Assembly: GCA_015178975.1 (NCBI GenBank)
Contig: WHVD01000245.1
Location: 1 to 64,000 of the forward strand
DNA length: 64,000 nt
From: Hysterangium stoloniferum
Taxonomy: Eukaryota; Basidiomycota; Agaricomycetes; Hysterangiales; Hysterangiaceae
Reading direction: 5' to 3'
The first letter of the stretch is position 1. Every line of letters starts with the position of its first letter. The notes below the pieces were generated by a model, which worked only from the letters and a program-made list of their open reading frames with translations, ran no database searches and was not told the origin of the DNA. The position numbers were made by a program, and so were the translations under genes. This document shows positions 48,960 to 59,868 of this stretch, piece by piece.

Positions 48960-49315
48960 CACTCTTTCCATTTGTAATCATTGTTTCCTTTTGTAACCAT
49001 TGTCTCCTTTGTAACCATTGTTTCCTTTGTAACCTTTGTTTCCTTTTGTAACTGTTGTTTTCTTTTCCCTTTGTCACAGTTGTTCCCTTTTGTAACCGTT
49101 GATTCCTTTGTAACTGTTGATTCCTTTGTAACCGTTGATTCCTTTGTAACCGTTGATTCCTTTGTAACCGTTGATTCCTTTGTAACCGTTGATTCCTTTG
49201 TAACCGTTGATTTCTTTTGTAACTGTTGATTTCTTTTGTAACCTTTGATTTCTTTTGTAACCTTTGTATCCTTCCTTTGTAACCGGTGTTTTCTATGTAA
49301 CCGTTGTTTCCTTTA
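48960..49315 (+). repeat. TTTGTAACCGTTGATTCC minisatellite
   Basis: About seventeen units of 18-21 bp, the central ones nearly identical (CCTTTGTAACCGTTGATT). Unit D keeps a short relative at 59268-59400. Confidence 0.9.
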
Positions 49316-49392
49316 TAACACTCTCCATTCCCTGAACACTTTCTGTCTAACGCGACTTTCCATTCTAATGCAACTTTCCATTCTAATGCAAC

Positions 49393-49926
49393 TTTCCGTT
49401 CTAAAGTGACTTTCTGTTCTAAAGTGACTTTCTGTTCTAAAGTGACTTTCTGTTCTAAAGTGACTTTCTGTTCTAAAGTGACTTTCTGTTCTAAAGTGAC
49501 TTTCTGTTCTAAAGTGACTTTCTGTTCTAAAGTGACTTTCTGTTCTAAAGTGACTTTCTGTTCTAAAGTGACTTTCTGTTCTAAAGTGACTTTCTGTTCT
49601 AAAGTGACTTTCTGTTCTAAAGTGACTTTCTGTTCTAAAGTGACTTTCTGTTCTAAAGTGACTTTCTGTTCTAAAGTGACTTTCTGTTCTAAAGTGACTT
49701 TCTGTTCTAAAGTGACTTTCTGTTCTAAAGTGACTTTCTGTTCTAAAGTGACTTTCTGTTCTAAAGTGACTTTCTGTTCTAAAGTGACTTTCTGTTCTAA
49801 AGTGACTTTCTGTTCTAAAGTGACTTTCTGTTCTAAAGTGACTTTCTGTTCTAAAGTGACTTTCTGTTCTAAAGTGACTTTCTGTTCTAAAGTGACTTTC
49901 TGTTCTAAAGTGACTTTCTGTTCTAA
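49393..49926 (+). repeat. 18-bp satellite, 29 units, almost perfect
   Basis: The unit AAAGTGACTTTCTGTTCT repeats 28 full times plus a partial copy with practically no variation. It gives an open frame of (TFCSKV)n that I do not regard as a gene. The preceding units (ACTTTCCATTCTAATGCA) are older variants. Purity implies recent expansion. Confidence 0.95.
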
Positions 49927-49956
49927 CAGCTTCCCTTTTGGAACAATGGGCCTCAG

Positions 49957-50101
49957 AAATACTTAAGAGTTGTCGATGCGGGGGGGTTTGGGGGCTTCGC
50001 CCCCCAACAAGCCGGAGCCCGCAGCAAAGTTGTGGGGCAGGTCACGAAGTGACCGCCCCACAGCGTAGCAAGGGTTCCCAGGCTTGTCAATATATAGTAA
50101 A
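49957..50101 (+). repeat. Conserved right end of unit B
   Basis: Nearly identical to 46727-46875, including GGGGGCTTCGCCCCC and GGTCACGAAGTGACC. The tail is CAATATATAGTAAA. Confidence 0.85.
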
Positions 50102-51731
50102 GTTGCTTGGTGCGTGGTGGGCATTTTTGGGCGCCGAAGGCGCCCTAATTCGTGAGGGCACGGAGTGCCCGAGCTTCTTCCCCCATCAGGGTCGAAAAAT
50201 CCCGATGAGGGCGCATCAGTGCCCGAAGCTTCTGTGTGGGAGAGTCTGACTAATATTAGCACCGGAACATTATTAGTCATCACGGGAGCAAATACGGAGC
50301 CTTTTTGGCATTCGTGGGAGCATTTCTGCACTCGCAGGAGCTTTCTTGGCGCCGCGGGAGTATTCCTCGCGTGTGGGAACATTTTTGGGCCTTAGCCGTG
50401 GGAAGCCCGGAAGCCCGCTGTAAAGCCTTGAGGCTGCCACAGCTTCTCCTTTCCCCTCTCCCTCCCCTAGCTTTTTGCTCCTTAATTTGTGAGGGGTTAC
50501 TTTTTGGAATATTTCTTGAGGGCTTTGGGCTCATACCAAGGTGTGTTGAGGCCTCTATTTAATTGCATTAAATTTCACTTTTTTAATAATTAAATATATT
50601 ATTCTGCAGTCAGAGTCTCACCATCCACTGGCCCTGGACCCTCCATATTGAACATTTATCATCTCTGAAGCCTTCCTCAACTCCTCAGGCAATATAAAAG
50701 CTGTGGTGAGCTCCTATCTATTATTATTTAATTTTCGCTTTTTTTAATGATTAAATAATTTATTTGCAGTCAAATTACCCTTTCCTGGGTATTATTCTCA
50801 TTGGGATATACAGTCTGAAGGCTCCCCTACAATCCCAGGTATGTTTTGGGCTTTATCATGCTGTTTTAATTTATTTATGCATTATTCTTCATGTTTTTGG
50901 CCTATTTTAAACTTATTTCTCTGAATTTTGGTTCCCTGGGACTTTTCATTACTTATTTGAGTCCTATCTGTGAGTATAGGTGGAGTACTGAAGGTGAGTC
51001 CTGTCCCTATAATTAATTTTGTCTTTTTTGACTTAGATATTATTCATACAGTGAAGTTGACCCTCTATTCTGTGCCTCATTCTTACTGGAAGATATAACA
51101 TACTTCCAGGTTAGTATTAGTACTTTCTCTCATGCTGTTAAAAAAAAAATATTTATGCATTATTTTTCGCATTTTTGGGCTATTTTAGACCTATTTGTCT
51201 GAACTCCCTTTCTCTGGCACTCTCTACTGTTTTTGTGACTGCTCCCTATTGGTATAAGTGGAGTATTGAAAGTGTGTCCTTTCCCTGTAATTGGTTTCAC
51301 TATTTTCTACTTAGATATAATTTATACAGTTAGAATTGACCTTCCATTCTGTGGCTTTTGAAACAACTCCAGGTTAGTATTAATACCTTCTCTGAGACTA
51401 TAAAAGATTATTCATGCTTTTCGTTTCATATTTTTGACCTATGTTAGCCTAATTGACTCCAACTCACTCCCCCTGCTCTCTTCCCCCCTCTTTTGCAGGC
51501 TTTCTGTCTCTGCTGCTACTGTTGTCATTGCTGTATTATTATGGATCGAACACCTGAGCGTGATCAGGAGGAGGAGCGAAGCCAGCGTAGGGCACAATTA
51601 CAAATGACATCTCCATCTGATCGTCATCGACGTTTAACTGTGAATTCTAATATACCACTCCCTCCTCGACCATTTGGAGATCTCCCTGTTGGTAGAGGTC
51701 AACCTAATAACCCATTTTTGGTTGCTCAGCC

Positions 51732-51900
51732 AGGTGGCTCTACTGTAGGTGGCTCTACTACAGGTGGCTCTACTGCAGGTGGCTCTGCTGCAGGTGGCTC
51801 TGCTGCAGGTGGCTCTGCTGCAGGTGGCTCTGCTGCAGGTGGCTCTGCTGCAAGTGGCTCTGCTGCAAGTGGCTCTGCTGAAAATGGCTCTGCTCCAGTT
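51732..51900 (+). repeat. 15-bp coding minisatellite, about eleven units
   Basis: GGTGGCTCTGCTGCA-type units, in frame, twice the number in unit A. The last units have decayed (GSAAS, GSAEN, GSAPV). Confidence 0.85.
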
Positions 51901-52020
51901 CGCTCTGATACAATGACTGACTTGCTTAATCAGTATAGAGATTTGCCACCATTAATACCTGTTCGGCAGAGACAGAGGCAGAGGCGTGGACAAGGAAATG
52001 CAGTTACTCAAATGCAGCAA

Positions 52021-52860
52021 CCAATTTTGCAGGTAGCACCACGTGTACAGCAGGGTCATCAACCAGCAAATGCACTTATTCAGCCACAGGCATCAGGTCA
52101 TATACAAGGCAATGTAGCTGTAGCTGCTCAGCTGCAGCAACCAATTTTGCAATTAGCACCTGAAGCTGTCCAGCCTGTAGTTGGCTCTGCTGCAGTAGCT
52201 GCTCTGTATACTCAGCATAATCCTTTACCACAATTACATCAACCTGCTCAACTGCAGCCACCAGTTTTACAGTCAGCACCACATGCACAGCATGGTCATC
52301 AACCAGGAAATGTACCTGCACCAGTACAGCAAAATCATCCACAAGTCCAGGCACAGCTACCCATTTTGCAGTTAGCACCACTACAGCATCACCATCTACC
52401 TGGAAATCAAGCTGCACAACAACAACAACTACCTATTTTGCAGTGGGCACCACCACAGCATCACCATCCACCTGGAAATCCAGCTGCACAACCACCACCA
52501 CCACCACCTATTTTGCAGTGGGCACCACCACAGCTTCACCATCCACCTGGAAATCCAGTCCCACAACTTCAGGAACAGGTACCCATTTTGCAGTGGGCAC
52601 CACCACAACTTCACCATCCACCTGAAAATCCAGTCCCACAACATCAGGCACAGGTACCCATTTTGCAATTAGCTCCACCACAGCCCCACCATCCACCTGG
52701 AAATCCAGTCCCACAACTTCAGGCACAGGTACCCATTTTGCAGTTAGCCCCACCACAACCCCACCATCCACCTGGAAATCCAGTTCCACAACAACAACAA
52801 CAACCACCTATTGTGCAGTGGGCACCACCACAGATTCACTATCCACCTGGAAATCCAGTT
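52021..52860 (+). repeat. Pro/Gln/His coding repeats of unit C, about ten units
   Basis: Same theme as 41698-42300. The last seven units (from 52360) are more uniform than the first three, which shows expansion from the C-terminal side. Confidence 0.8.
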
Positions 52861-55800
52861 CCACAACAGCTACAGCTATAGTTAGCCCCACCTCCAGCTA
52901 TTCCCCCACCTCCAGCCATTTTACAGCCTGCAGCCATGCTTCCACCTCCACCTCCCATTCCACAATTACCTATTGGACGGCAACCTGTTGTGGAGGAGAG
53001 ATTCACAAGACATGACTTGGGACCTATGAACATACAGTGTCCAGCCTGTGGAGCTTTGCACTGGATGGATGAGCGTGTGGCAAATAGCTCTAAGACACAT
53101 CCAAAATTTGGCAAGTGTTGCAAGCAAGGAAAGGTGGCCCTTCCAATACTTGAGCCAGTCCCTCACACTTTAAGGTCTCTTATAGAAGGTAATACAGATA
53201 ATAGCAGGGAATTTCTCAAGAATATTCGTGCCTATAATAATGCTTTTGCATTTACATCACTGGGTGTCAATTTGGATGAGTCTGTCTTGCAAGGTGGTGG
53301 TGGCCCATATGTCTTCAAAATCCATGGGGAATTGTATCACCAGCATGGTTCCTTGATTCCTTATGGAGAGGGTGTAGCACGTAGTTATGCTCAGCTTTAC
53401 ATCCATGATCCTGCATTGGCACAGGAGCATGGACAGATGCAGGCATTGCAGCAGAGGCAGAATCACAGGGCAAATAGAAGCCTAAACAACCAAACCTTTT
53501 CTGACTTGCAGGATATGATGGAGCAATATAATCCCTTTATACAACTCTATCGCCAGGCACATGAGCGATTGAGGACACAGGCAGAGACTCCAAGGTTGCA
53601 TGTCAGGCTGAGCTACAAGGCTTTTAATGATCCCAGATGGTACAACCTTCCAACCGGTGATGAACTTGCAGTTATTCTTCCTAGAGAGGGTGACACAGGT
53701 CGTGGTGATCCAAGGGATATTATTGTTCAGAGGAGGGGGGGCCAGTTCCATCATGTCCATGAAGCACAGGCCATTTATACACCCCTTCATTATGTCGTGC
53801 TCTTCCCCAGGGGTGAGCGTGGTTGGTCATGGGATATTCCCTATGCAAATCAAAGTTGGCAGCCCCAGCCTGGACAGTAGGATGAAGGTGAAGATGAAGA
53901 AAAAAGTCGGAAAGTGACCCAATGTGAATATTATGCCTATCGCCTATTTCCCAGAGCATATGAAGCCATGACCCTTTTTTATGCACAAAAGCTATTCCAG
54001 CAGTATATTGTCAATGCTTGGGCAGTAACAGAGCAGCGCAGATTGAGATTTCTTAGGGATAATCAACCAAGGTTACGTGCAGAACTCTACAACCAGGTGG
54101 TTGATGCATTTACAAAACAGGATATCAGTACAGATGCCAATAGTATTGGCCAGAGGGTCATACTCCCTTCTACATTTACTGACAGTTCAAGGGATATGAG
54201 ACAAAGTCTACAAATTTCATTTGCAATGGCACGCAAGTATGGCAATGCCAGCTGCTTCATCACCATGACAGCCAATCCCAAGTGGAAGGAGGTTACTGAT
54301 GAATTGCTTCCTGGACAGACTGCTGCTGATTGTCCTGATTTGGTCTCCCGTGTCTTTGCTGCCAAGAAGGCTAAGTTGCTCAAGATGATTACAGAGGACC
54401 AGATCTTTGGGAGAACAGTAGCCCATATCCATGTCATTGAATTCCATAAGCGGGGTCTTCCACACATGCACTGCCTCATATGGTTTGATGACCAGAATAA
54501 GCCAAGGACATCAGAAGATGTTGACTCATTTGTTTCTGCCTGTTTTCCAGATCCTGAAACACATCCCAGACTATTGAATTTAGTAGGTCAACTCATGACC
54601 CATGGTCCCTGTGGAGCTGAACATCCAAATGCTGCCTGTATGGTTGACAAGAAGTGCAGTAAATACTATCCAAAGGATTGGTGTGAAGCCACCGTTGTCA
54701 ATGAGGAAGGCTATCCAACATATGCTCGCCCCAACAATGGAAGAGTTTATGAAACTCCCAAGTTTACATATGACAACAGACATGTTGTCCCTTACTCCCC
54801 CATTTTGATTCTCACCTTTGAATGCCACATCAATGTAGAGTTGACCTTTACCAATAGGTCAATGAAGTACATGCATAAATACTGCTACAAGGGCCATGAT
54901 CGTACAACTATGGAATTTGGAAGGACACCAGATGAGATTCAACAGTACCTTGATGCACGTTATGTCAGTGCACATGAGTCTGTCTGGCGGTTAATGTGTA
55001 ATGAACTCCACACCCAGGTTCCTGCAGTAATGGCACTTAAAGTCCATCTCCCTGGGGAAAACACTGTACTTTTTGATGGTGATCAAGGTCCTGCTGAGGC
55101 TTTACAAAGGGCAGAGCTTTCAGGGACAACTCTTATGGCCTATTTTGAAGCTAATGCCAAAGGTCTCATTGGTTATAATGGACAGTGTGCCCAGGATACA
55201 TTTTATATGGATTTTCCTGAGTATTTCAAATTTGTACCCAAGAAGAAATCATGGAAGCCACATCAAAGTGGGTTTTCAATAGGGCATATTCATTTTGTCA
55301 ATATTGCCAGTGGGGAAAGATTCCACCTACATACTTTGCTCACTGTTGTCAAAGGTGCCACTTCATTTGAACAGCTCAGGACCTTTCAGGGTGAGACTTA
55401 TCCTACATTTCAACAAGCCTGTGTGGCACGTGGTTTGCTTGAAGATGACCACCAGTGGCACATGTGCCTCAGAGAAGCCAGTGGTATACAATCTGGGTTT
55501 CAACTGAGGAGGTTATTTGCCATCATTTTGACCATGTCCTCCCCTGCACAACCCCATGAACTCTGGAATGACTTCAAAGTATTTCTTTGTGATGATTTGG
55601 AGTTCATACTTCAGCAAAAACATGGTATTGAGAATCCATCACCAATCCAGGTTTATGACTTTGGTCTCTATGAAATTGATAAGATCCTACGCTATTCTGG
55701 AACGTCCCTCTCATACTATCCAACCATGCCAAACTGCACTGATAATTGGGATACCATTGTTGGCAACCATCTCATTAAGGAGCAAAAGAGTTATAATATT

Positions 55801-57282
55801 CAACATGAGCTTGCCAGTGCCCAAGCTAATCTTGAAAAGTGCAATCCTGAACAACATGCTGCCTTTGAGACTATCATGAAGGCAGTGAATGAGCAACAAG
55901 AAGGCAAATTGTTCTTTGTCAATGGTCCAGGAGGCACTGGCAAGTCCTTTGTATGGAATACTCTGGCACATGCATGTAGGGCCAAGGGCTACATTGTGCT
56001 TTGTGTGGCATCCTCTGGAATTGCATCAATGATTCTCAAGGGTGGTCGTACTTCTCACAGCACATTTTCAATCCCTGTTCCCTGTGAGAAGGATGCTCTA
56101 TGTCATATCAAAAAGGGATCACAAAAGGCAGAACTCATGAAGGAAGTGCGACTGATTATCTGGCATGAAGTTCCTATGCAGTCATGTTTCACATGTGAGG
56201 CAGTTGACAGAACCCTAAGGGATTTATTAGACAAGGAGGATGTTCCCTTTGGGGGGATTCCTGTTGCCTGGGGAGGTGACTTCCAGCAGACTTTGCCTGT
56301 TGTACCCAAGGGTTCAAAAGAACAGATCATTGGACAATGTATCCAGAAATCAGAACTCTGGAAGCATATCAAGATACTATTCTTGAAAAAGAATATGCGG
56401 GTGGATCAGGATGATCCAGAAAGTGAACAGTTTGCTCAGTGGCTCTTGGATGTAGGCCATGGAAAGGATTTGCCTTTATCATACAATGGATATCCCTCCT
56501 CATATGATCTGTGGTCCAGAAATGTCTGATCTAATTGCTGAGATATATCCAGACATCCATGTGGATAGAGACCAAAGAGATTGGCAAGATGAAGACTTCT
56601 TAGACCGGGCAATTCTGTGTCCAAGAAATTCAGAGGTGGATGAAATTAATTCAGAACTTCTGAATAAATTTCCAGGGGAGAGTCGGATGTACCACAGTGC
56701 TGATACTGCAGAGGGAGACAGCGAGACAGAGATGTATCCTGTAGAGTATTTGAACAGCCTGAACTTTGGTGGAATCTCTCCAAGTCGACTTGAGATGAAG
56801 CCAGGAGTACCTTTGATGCTGTTATGGAATATAGATCCACAGAGGGGACTTTTCAATGGGACACGATTGCAACTGTTGAAAATGGAAAATAATTTGCTTC
56901 AAGTGCGGATCCTAACTGGACCATGTACTGGGCAACCTGCATTTATTTCACGGGTGAAAATCATTACAAATGATGATCAACTGCCATTTAAACTGCATCG
57001 TATTCAGTTTCCAGTGCGGTTAGCATTTGCAATGACTATTAACAAGTCACAGGGACAGTCTTTGAAGGTGGTGGGAATAGATTTGAGAATGGCAGTATTT
57101 GGACATGGACAATTGTATGTGGGACTTTCAAGAGGAAGAAGTTGGAATAGGATAAAAATATTATTAAAGGAGAAAAAGAGAACTGCGAATATAGTGTACA
57201 AAGATGTATTATTAGATTGAAGATTTAATGTATTTTGTTTGATTGAAAATCTGTAAGAGTATGATAAAAACTTAGAAGTACA

Positions 57283-57419
57283 CAGAAATACTTAAAAGTT
57301 GTCGACGTGGGGGGGTTCGCCCCCAACAAGCCGGAGCCCGCAGCGGAGTTGTGGGGCCAGTCGCAAAGCGACTGCCCCGCAACATAGCAAGGGTTCCCAG
57401 GCTTGTCCAATAAGTGAAA
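57283..57419 (+). repeat. Conserved right end of unit C
   Basis: GAAATACTTAAAAGTTGTCGA, G-run/C-run hairpin shortened to GGGGGGGTTCGCCCCC, AACAAGCCGGAGCC, stem AGTCGCAAAGCGACT, GGGTTCCCAGGCTTGT and a short AT tail. Confidence 0.8.
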
Positions 57420-57579
57420 GTAGCATGGTGGGTCCGTGGGTGCTTTGAGGCACCGGGCCCGCCCGTAAAAGGCAGGTAAAAGGTACCATCAGCTTAGTCA
57501 CCTCCTTAGTCAGCACGAAATCCACCGTGCACCCATCCACCACGCACCCATCCACGCACCCACTCCCATTCACAGCGCA

Positions 57580-59030
57580 CCCTCTCTCTTTCCTCCAGGT
57601 GATGCGTGTACTCTTTCCTTCTCCCTCCGTCCTGTGCTAATCCACCTCCTCTCTCTTTCCTCCAGTGAGTGTGTGTACTATTTCCTTCTCTCTCTGTCCT
57701 CCTCTGATTGACCTCTTCTCTCTTTTGTCCAGCTGGTGCGTGTACCATTTCCTCTTTCTTTGTCCTCTGATCATCCTCCTCTCTTTCCTCCAGGTGCGTG
57801 TACTGTTTCCTTCTCTCTCCATCCTCCACTCATCAGGACCCTCTCTCTTTCCTCCAGCCGGTGCGTCTGCCATTTCCTTCTTCCTCTGTCCTGCACTGAT
57901 TTGCCTCCTCTCTCTTTCCTCCAGCCGGTGCGCATTCCATTTCCCTCTCTCTCTGTCCTCTTCTGATTGGCTCCCTCTCTTTCCTCCAGCCGGTGTGCAT
58001 TCCCTTTCCCTCTCTCTGTCCTCTTCTGATTGGCCCCCTCTCTTTCCTCCAGCATTATCCCCTTCTCTTTCCTCCAGCCAGTGCGCACTCCCTTTCCCCT
58101 CTCTTTGTCCTCCTCTGATTCTCCCCCTCTCTTTACTCCAGCCAGTGTGTCTACCATTTCCTTCTTCCTCTGTTCTGCGCTGATTTGCCTCCTCTCTCTT
58201 TCCTCCAGCTGGTGTGCGTTCCATTTCCCTCTCTCTCTGTCCTCTTCTGATTGGCCCCCTCTCTTTCCTCCAGCCGGTGCGTGTACTGCTCCTTCTCCCT
58301 TTGTCCTCCTCTCTCGTTCCTCCAGCCGGTGTGTGTACTGCTCTTTCTCCCTCTGTCCTCCTCTCTCTTTCCTCCAGCCAGTGCATGTACCGTTTCCTCC
58401 TCCCTTTGTCCTCCTCTGATCGGCCTCCTCTCTCTGTCCTCCAGGAGGTGTGTGTACCGTTTCCTTCTCCCTTTGTCCTCCTCTGATCGGCCTCCTCTCT
58501 TTCCTCCAGGAGGTGTGTGTACTGTTTCATTCTCCCTTTGTCCTCCTCTGATTGGCCTCCTCTCTCTTTCCTCCAGGAGGTGCGTGTACCATTTCCTTCT
58601 CCCTTCATCCTCCTCTCTCTTTTCTCCACGAGATGTGTCCCCTTTCCTCCTCCCTCCGTCCTGCTCTGATTCACCTCCTCTCTCTTTCCTCCAGCGAGTG
58701 CGTGTACTATTTCCTTCTCTCTCCATCCTACTCTGATCGGCCCTCCCTCTTCCCTCCAGGTGGTTTGTGTACCCTTCCTTCTCTTTTTGTCCTGCCCTGA
58801 TTGGCCTCCATTCTCTTTCCTCCAGCCAGTGCATGTTCCTCTGATTGGCCTCCTCTCTTTCCTGCAGTGTGTGTCTACCATTTCCTTCTTCCACCATCCT
58901 CCTCTGACCAGCCCTCTCTTTCCTCCAGGTTGTGTGTGTACCCTTTCTTCAGTGAGTGTGTACTATTTCCTTCTCTCTTTGTCCAGCTGCTGTGTGTACT
59001 GTTTCCTTCTTCCTCCGTCCCCCTCTGATC
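57580..59030 (+). repeat. About 70-bp pyrimidine-rich tandem repeat of unit D
   Basis: Parallel to 47479-48775, with about twenty units carrying CTCTCTTTCCTCCAG. Many units match unit B one to one at both edges of the array, while the middle differs by unit gain and loss. Confidence 0.85.
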
Positions 59031-59035
59031 AGCCT

Positions 59036-59220
59036 CAATAAAATCAGAATAATTCAAATAAAATATAATAAATGAATATAAAATGTTTTAAAATAAAATA
59101 AATTGAAATGAAAAACAATAAAATAAAATAAAATTCAATACATTGAAATAAAATTCAATACATTGAAATAAAATTCAATACATTGAAATAAAATTCAATA
59201 CATTGAAATAAAATACATAA
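59036..59220 (+). repeat. AT-rich block of unit D with 20-bp units
   Basis: After AATAAAATAAAAT-type sequence, the unit AAATAAAATTCAATACATTG repeats about four times. Unit B has only one comparable copy. Confidence 0.8.
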
Positions 59221-59404
59221 ATTGAGTGACCACAGTAATTACTTGCAGTTGAGAGTTTTAACCACTCCATTTGTAACCATTGTTTCCTTTTGTAACCATT
59301 GTCTCCTTTGTAACCATTGTTTCCTGTGTAACTGTTGTTTCCTTTTGTAACCATTGTCTCCTTTGTAACCGTTGTTTCCTTTTGGGGCTGTGGCTCCCAT
59401 TTGT

Positions 59405-59760
59405 GACTGATGTTTCTGTTCTTAGAACACTTTCTGTTCTTAGAACACTTTCTGTTCTTAGAACACTTTCTGTTCTTAGAACACTTTCTGTTCTTAGAAC
59501 ACTTTCTGTTCTTAGAACACTTTCTGTTCTTACAACACTTTCTGTTCTTACAACACTTTCTGTTCTTAGAACACTTTCCGCTCTTACAACACTTTCCATC
59601 CTCTGAACACTTTCCGCTCTTAGAACACTTTCCATCCTCTGAACACTTTCCACTCTTAGAACACATTCCGTTCTCTGAACAAGTTCCGTTCTCTGAACAG
59701 GTTCCGTTCTCTGAACAGGTTCCATTCTCTAAACAGGTTCCGTTCTCTAAACACATTCCG
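59405..59760 (+). repeat. 18-bp array of unit D (ACTTTCTGTTCTTAGAAC)
   Basis: About twenty units. The left part is nearly pure; the right part decays into GAACACTTTCCATCCTCT and GAACAGGTTCCGTTCTCT. It shares ACTTTCTGTTCT with the 18-bp unit of B but replaces AAAGTG by TAGAAC. The unit contains the small palindrome GTTCTTAGAAC. Confidence 0.85.
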
Positions 59761-59777
59761 TTCAAACAATGAGTCTC

Positions 59778-59868
59778 AGAAATACTTAAAAGTTGTCGAT
59801 GTGGGGGGGTTTGCGGGGCAAAGCCCCCCAACAAGCTGGAGCCCGCAGCGAAGTTGTGGGGCTGGTCG
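59778..59868 (+). repeat. Truncated right end of unit D
   Basis: GAAATACTTAAAAGTTGTCGA, hairpin GGGGGTTTGCGGGGCAAAGCCCCCC, AACAAGCTGGAGCC, then GGGGCTGGTCG at the break. The remaining 50-60 bp present in units A-C are gone. Confidence 0.8.

Larger units (their letters stand above)
46876..50101 (+). mobile_element. Non-autonomous Helitron-like unit B, built of minisatellites
   Basis: Bounded by the same left-end (GTTGTACGGTGGGTGGTGGG) and right-end blocks as unit A. The interior is non-coding and consists of five successive repeat blocks: CACCCATCCA repeats, about 70-bp pyrimidine repeats, an AT-rich AAATAAAA block, TTTGTAACC repeats and a pure 18-bp array. Long open frames here on both strands are by-products of repeats. 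It presumably depends on the Rep-helicase of coding units; that is inference. Confidence 0.75.
51541..57220 (+). pseudogene. Helitron Rep-PIF1 helicase protein, unit C
   Basis: Same protein as in unit A, very similar over the shared parts. Starts ATG at 51541. Order: GGS repeats (about eleven), Pro/Gln/His repeats (about ten), zinc-finger-like CPACG...CC (53040-53120, continuing QGKVALPI), Rep HMH at 54463-54471, tyrosine motif KYMHKYCYKG near 54868-54893, Walker A at 55918-55947, and C-terminal helicase motifs. Lesions: TAG at 52879-52881 and TAG at 53878-53880 (both CAG in unit A), and two bases missing near 56478 (frame continues 56459-57220). Walker B reads WHE at 56161-56169 where unit A has WDE, so the metal-binding Asp is replaced by His. 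Even without the stops this helicase would probably be inactive. The 871-codon central stretch is the longest open frame in the window. Confidence 0.9.
50102..57419 (+). mobile_element. Helitron unit C (coding, decayed)
   Basis: Left end GTTGCTTGGTGCGTGGTGGGCATTTT is a diverged version of the unit A left end, followed by the same style of palindromes (50116-50380) and the same leader (50460-51492). It carries the second Rep-helicase copy at 51541-57220 and a right end at 57283-57419. The right hairpin reads AGTCGCAAAGCGACT instead of GGTCACGAAGTGACC, keeping pairing while changing several bases. Confidence 0.75.
57420..59868 (+). mobile_element. Non-autonomous Helitron-like unit D, right end truncated
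   Basis: Begins GTAGCATGGTGGGTCCGTGGG, like units A and B. Repeat blocks come in the same order as unit B: short CACCCATCCA (57520-57590), 70-bp pyrimidine repeat (57580-59030), AT-rich (59036-59220), TTTGTAACC (59268-59400) and an 18-bp array (59405-59760). The right end starts normally at 59778 but stops inside the second hairpin at GGGGCTGGTCG (59868), where the inverted LTR starts. Confidence 0.7.

Noticed and set aside
49406..49966. 186-codon frame encoding a TFCSKV repeat
   Set aside because: A direct result of a pure 18-bp satellite whose unit length is a multiple of three; no start context or conserved ends.
57637..58881. 414-codon minus-strand open frame in unit D (Arg/Glu/Gly-rich)
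   Set aside because: Antisense of the 70-bp pyrimidine repeat. Lack of stops follows from base composition, and frames shift between units.
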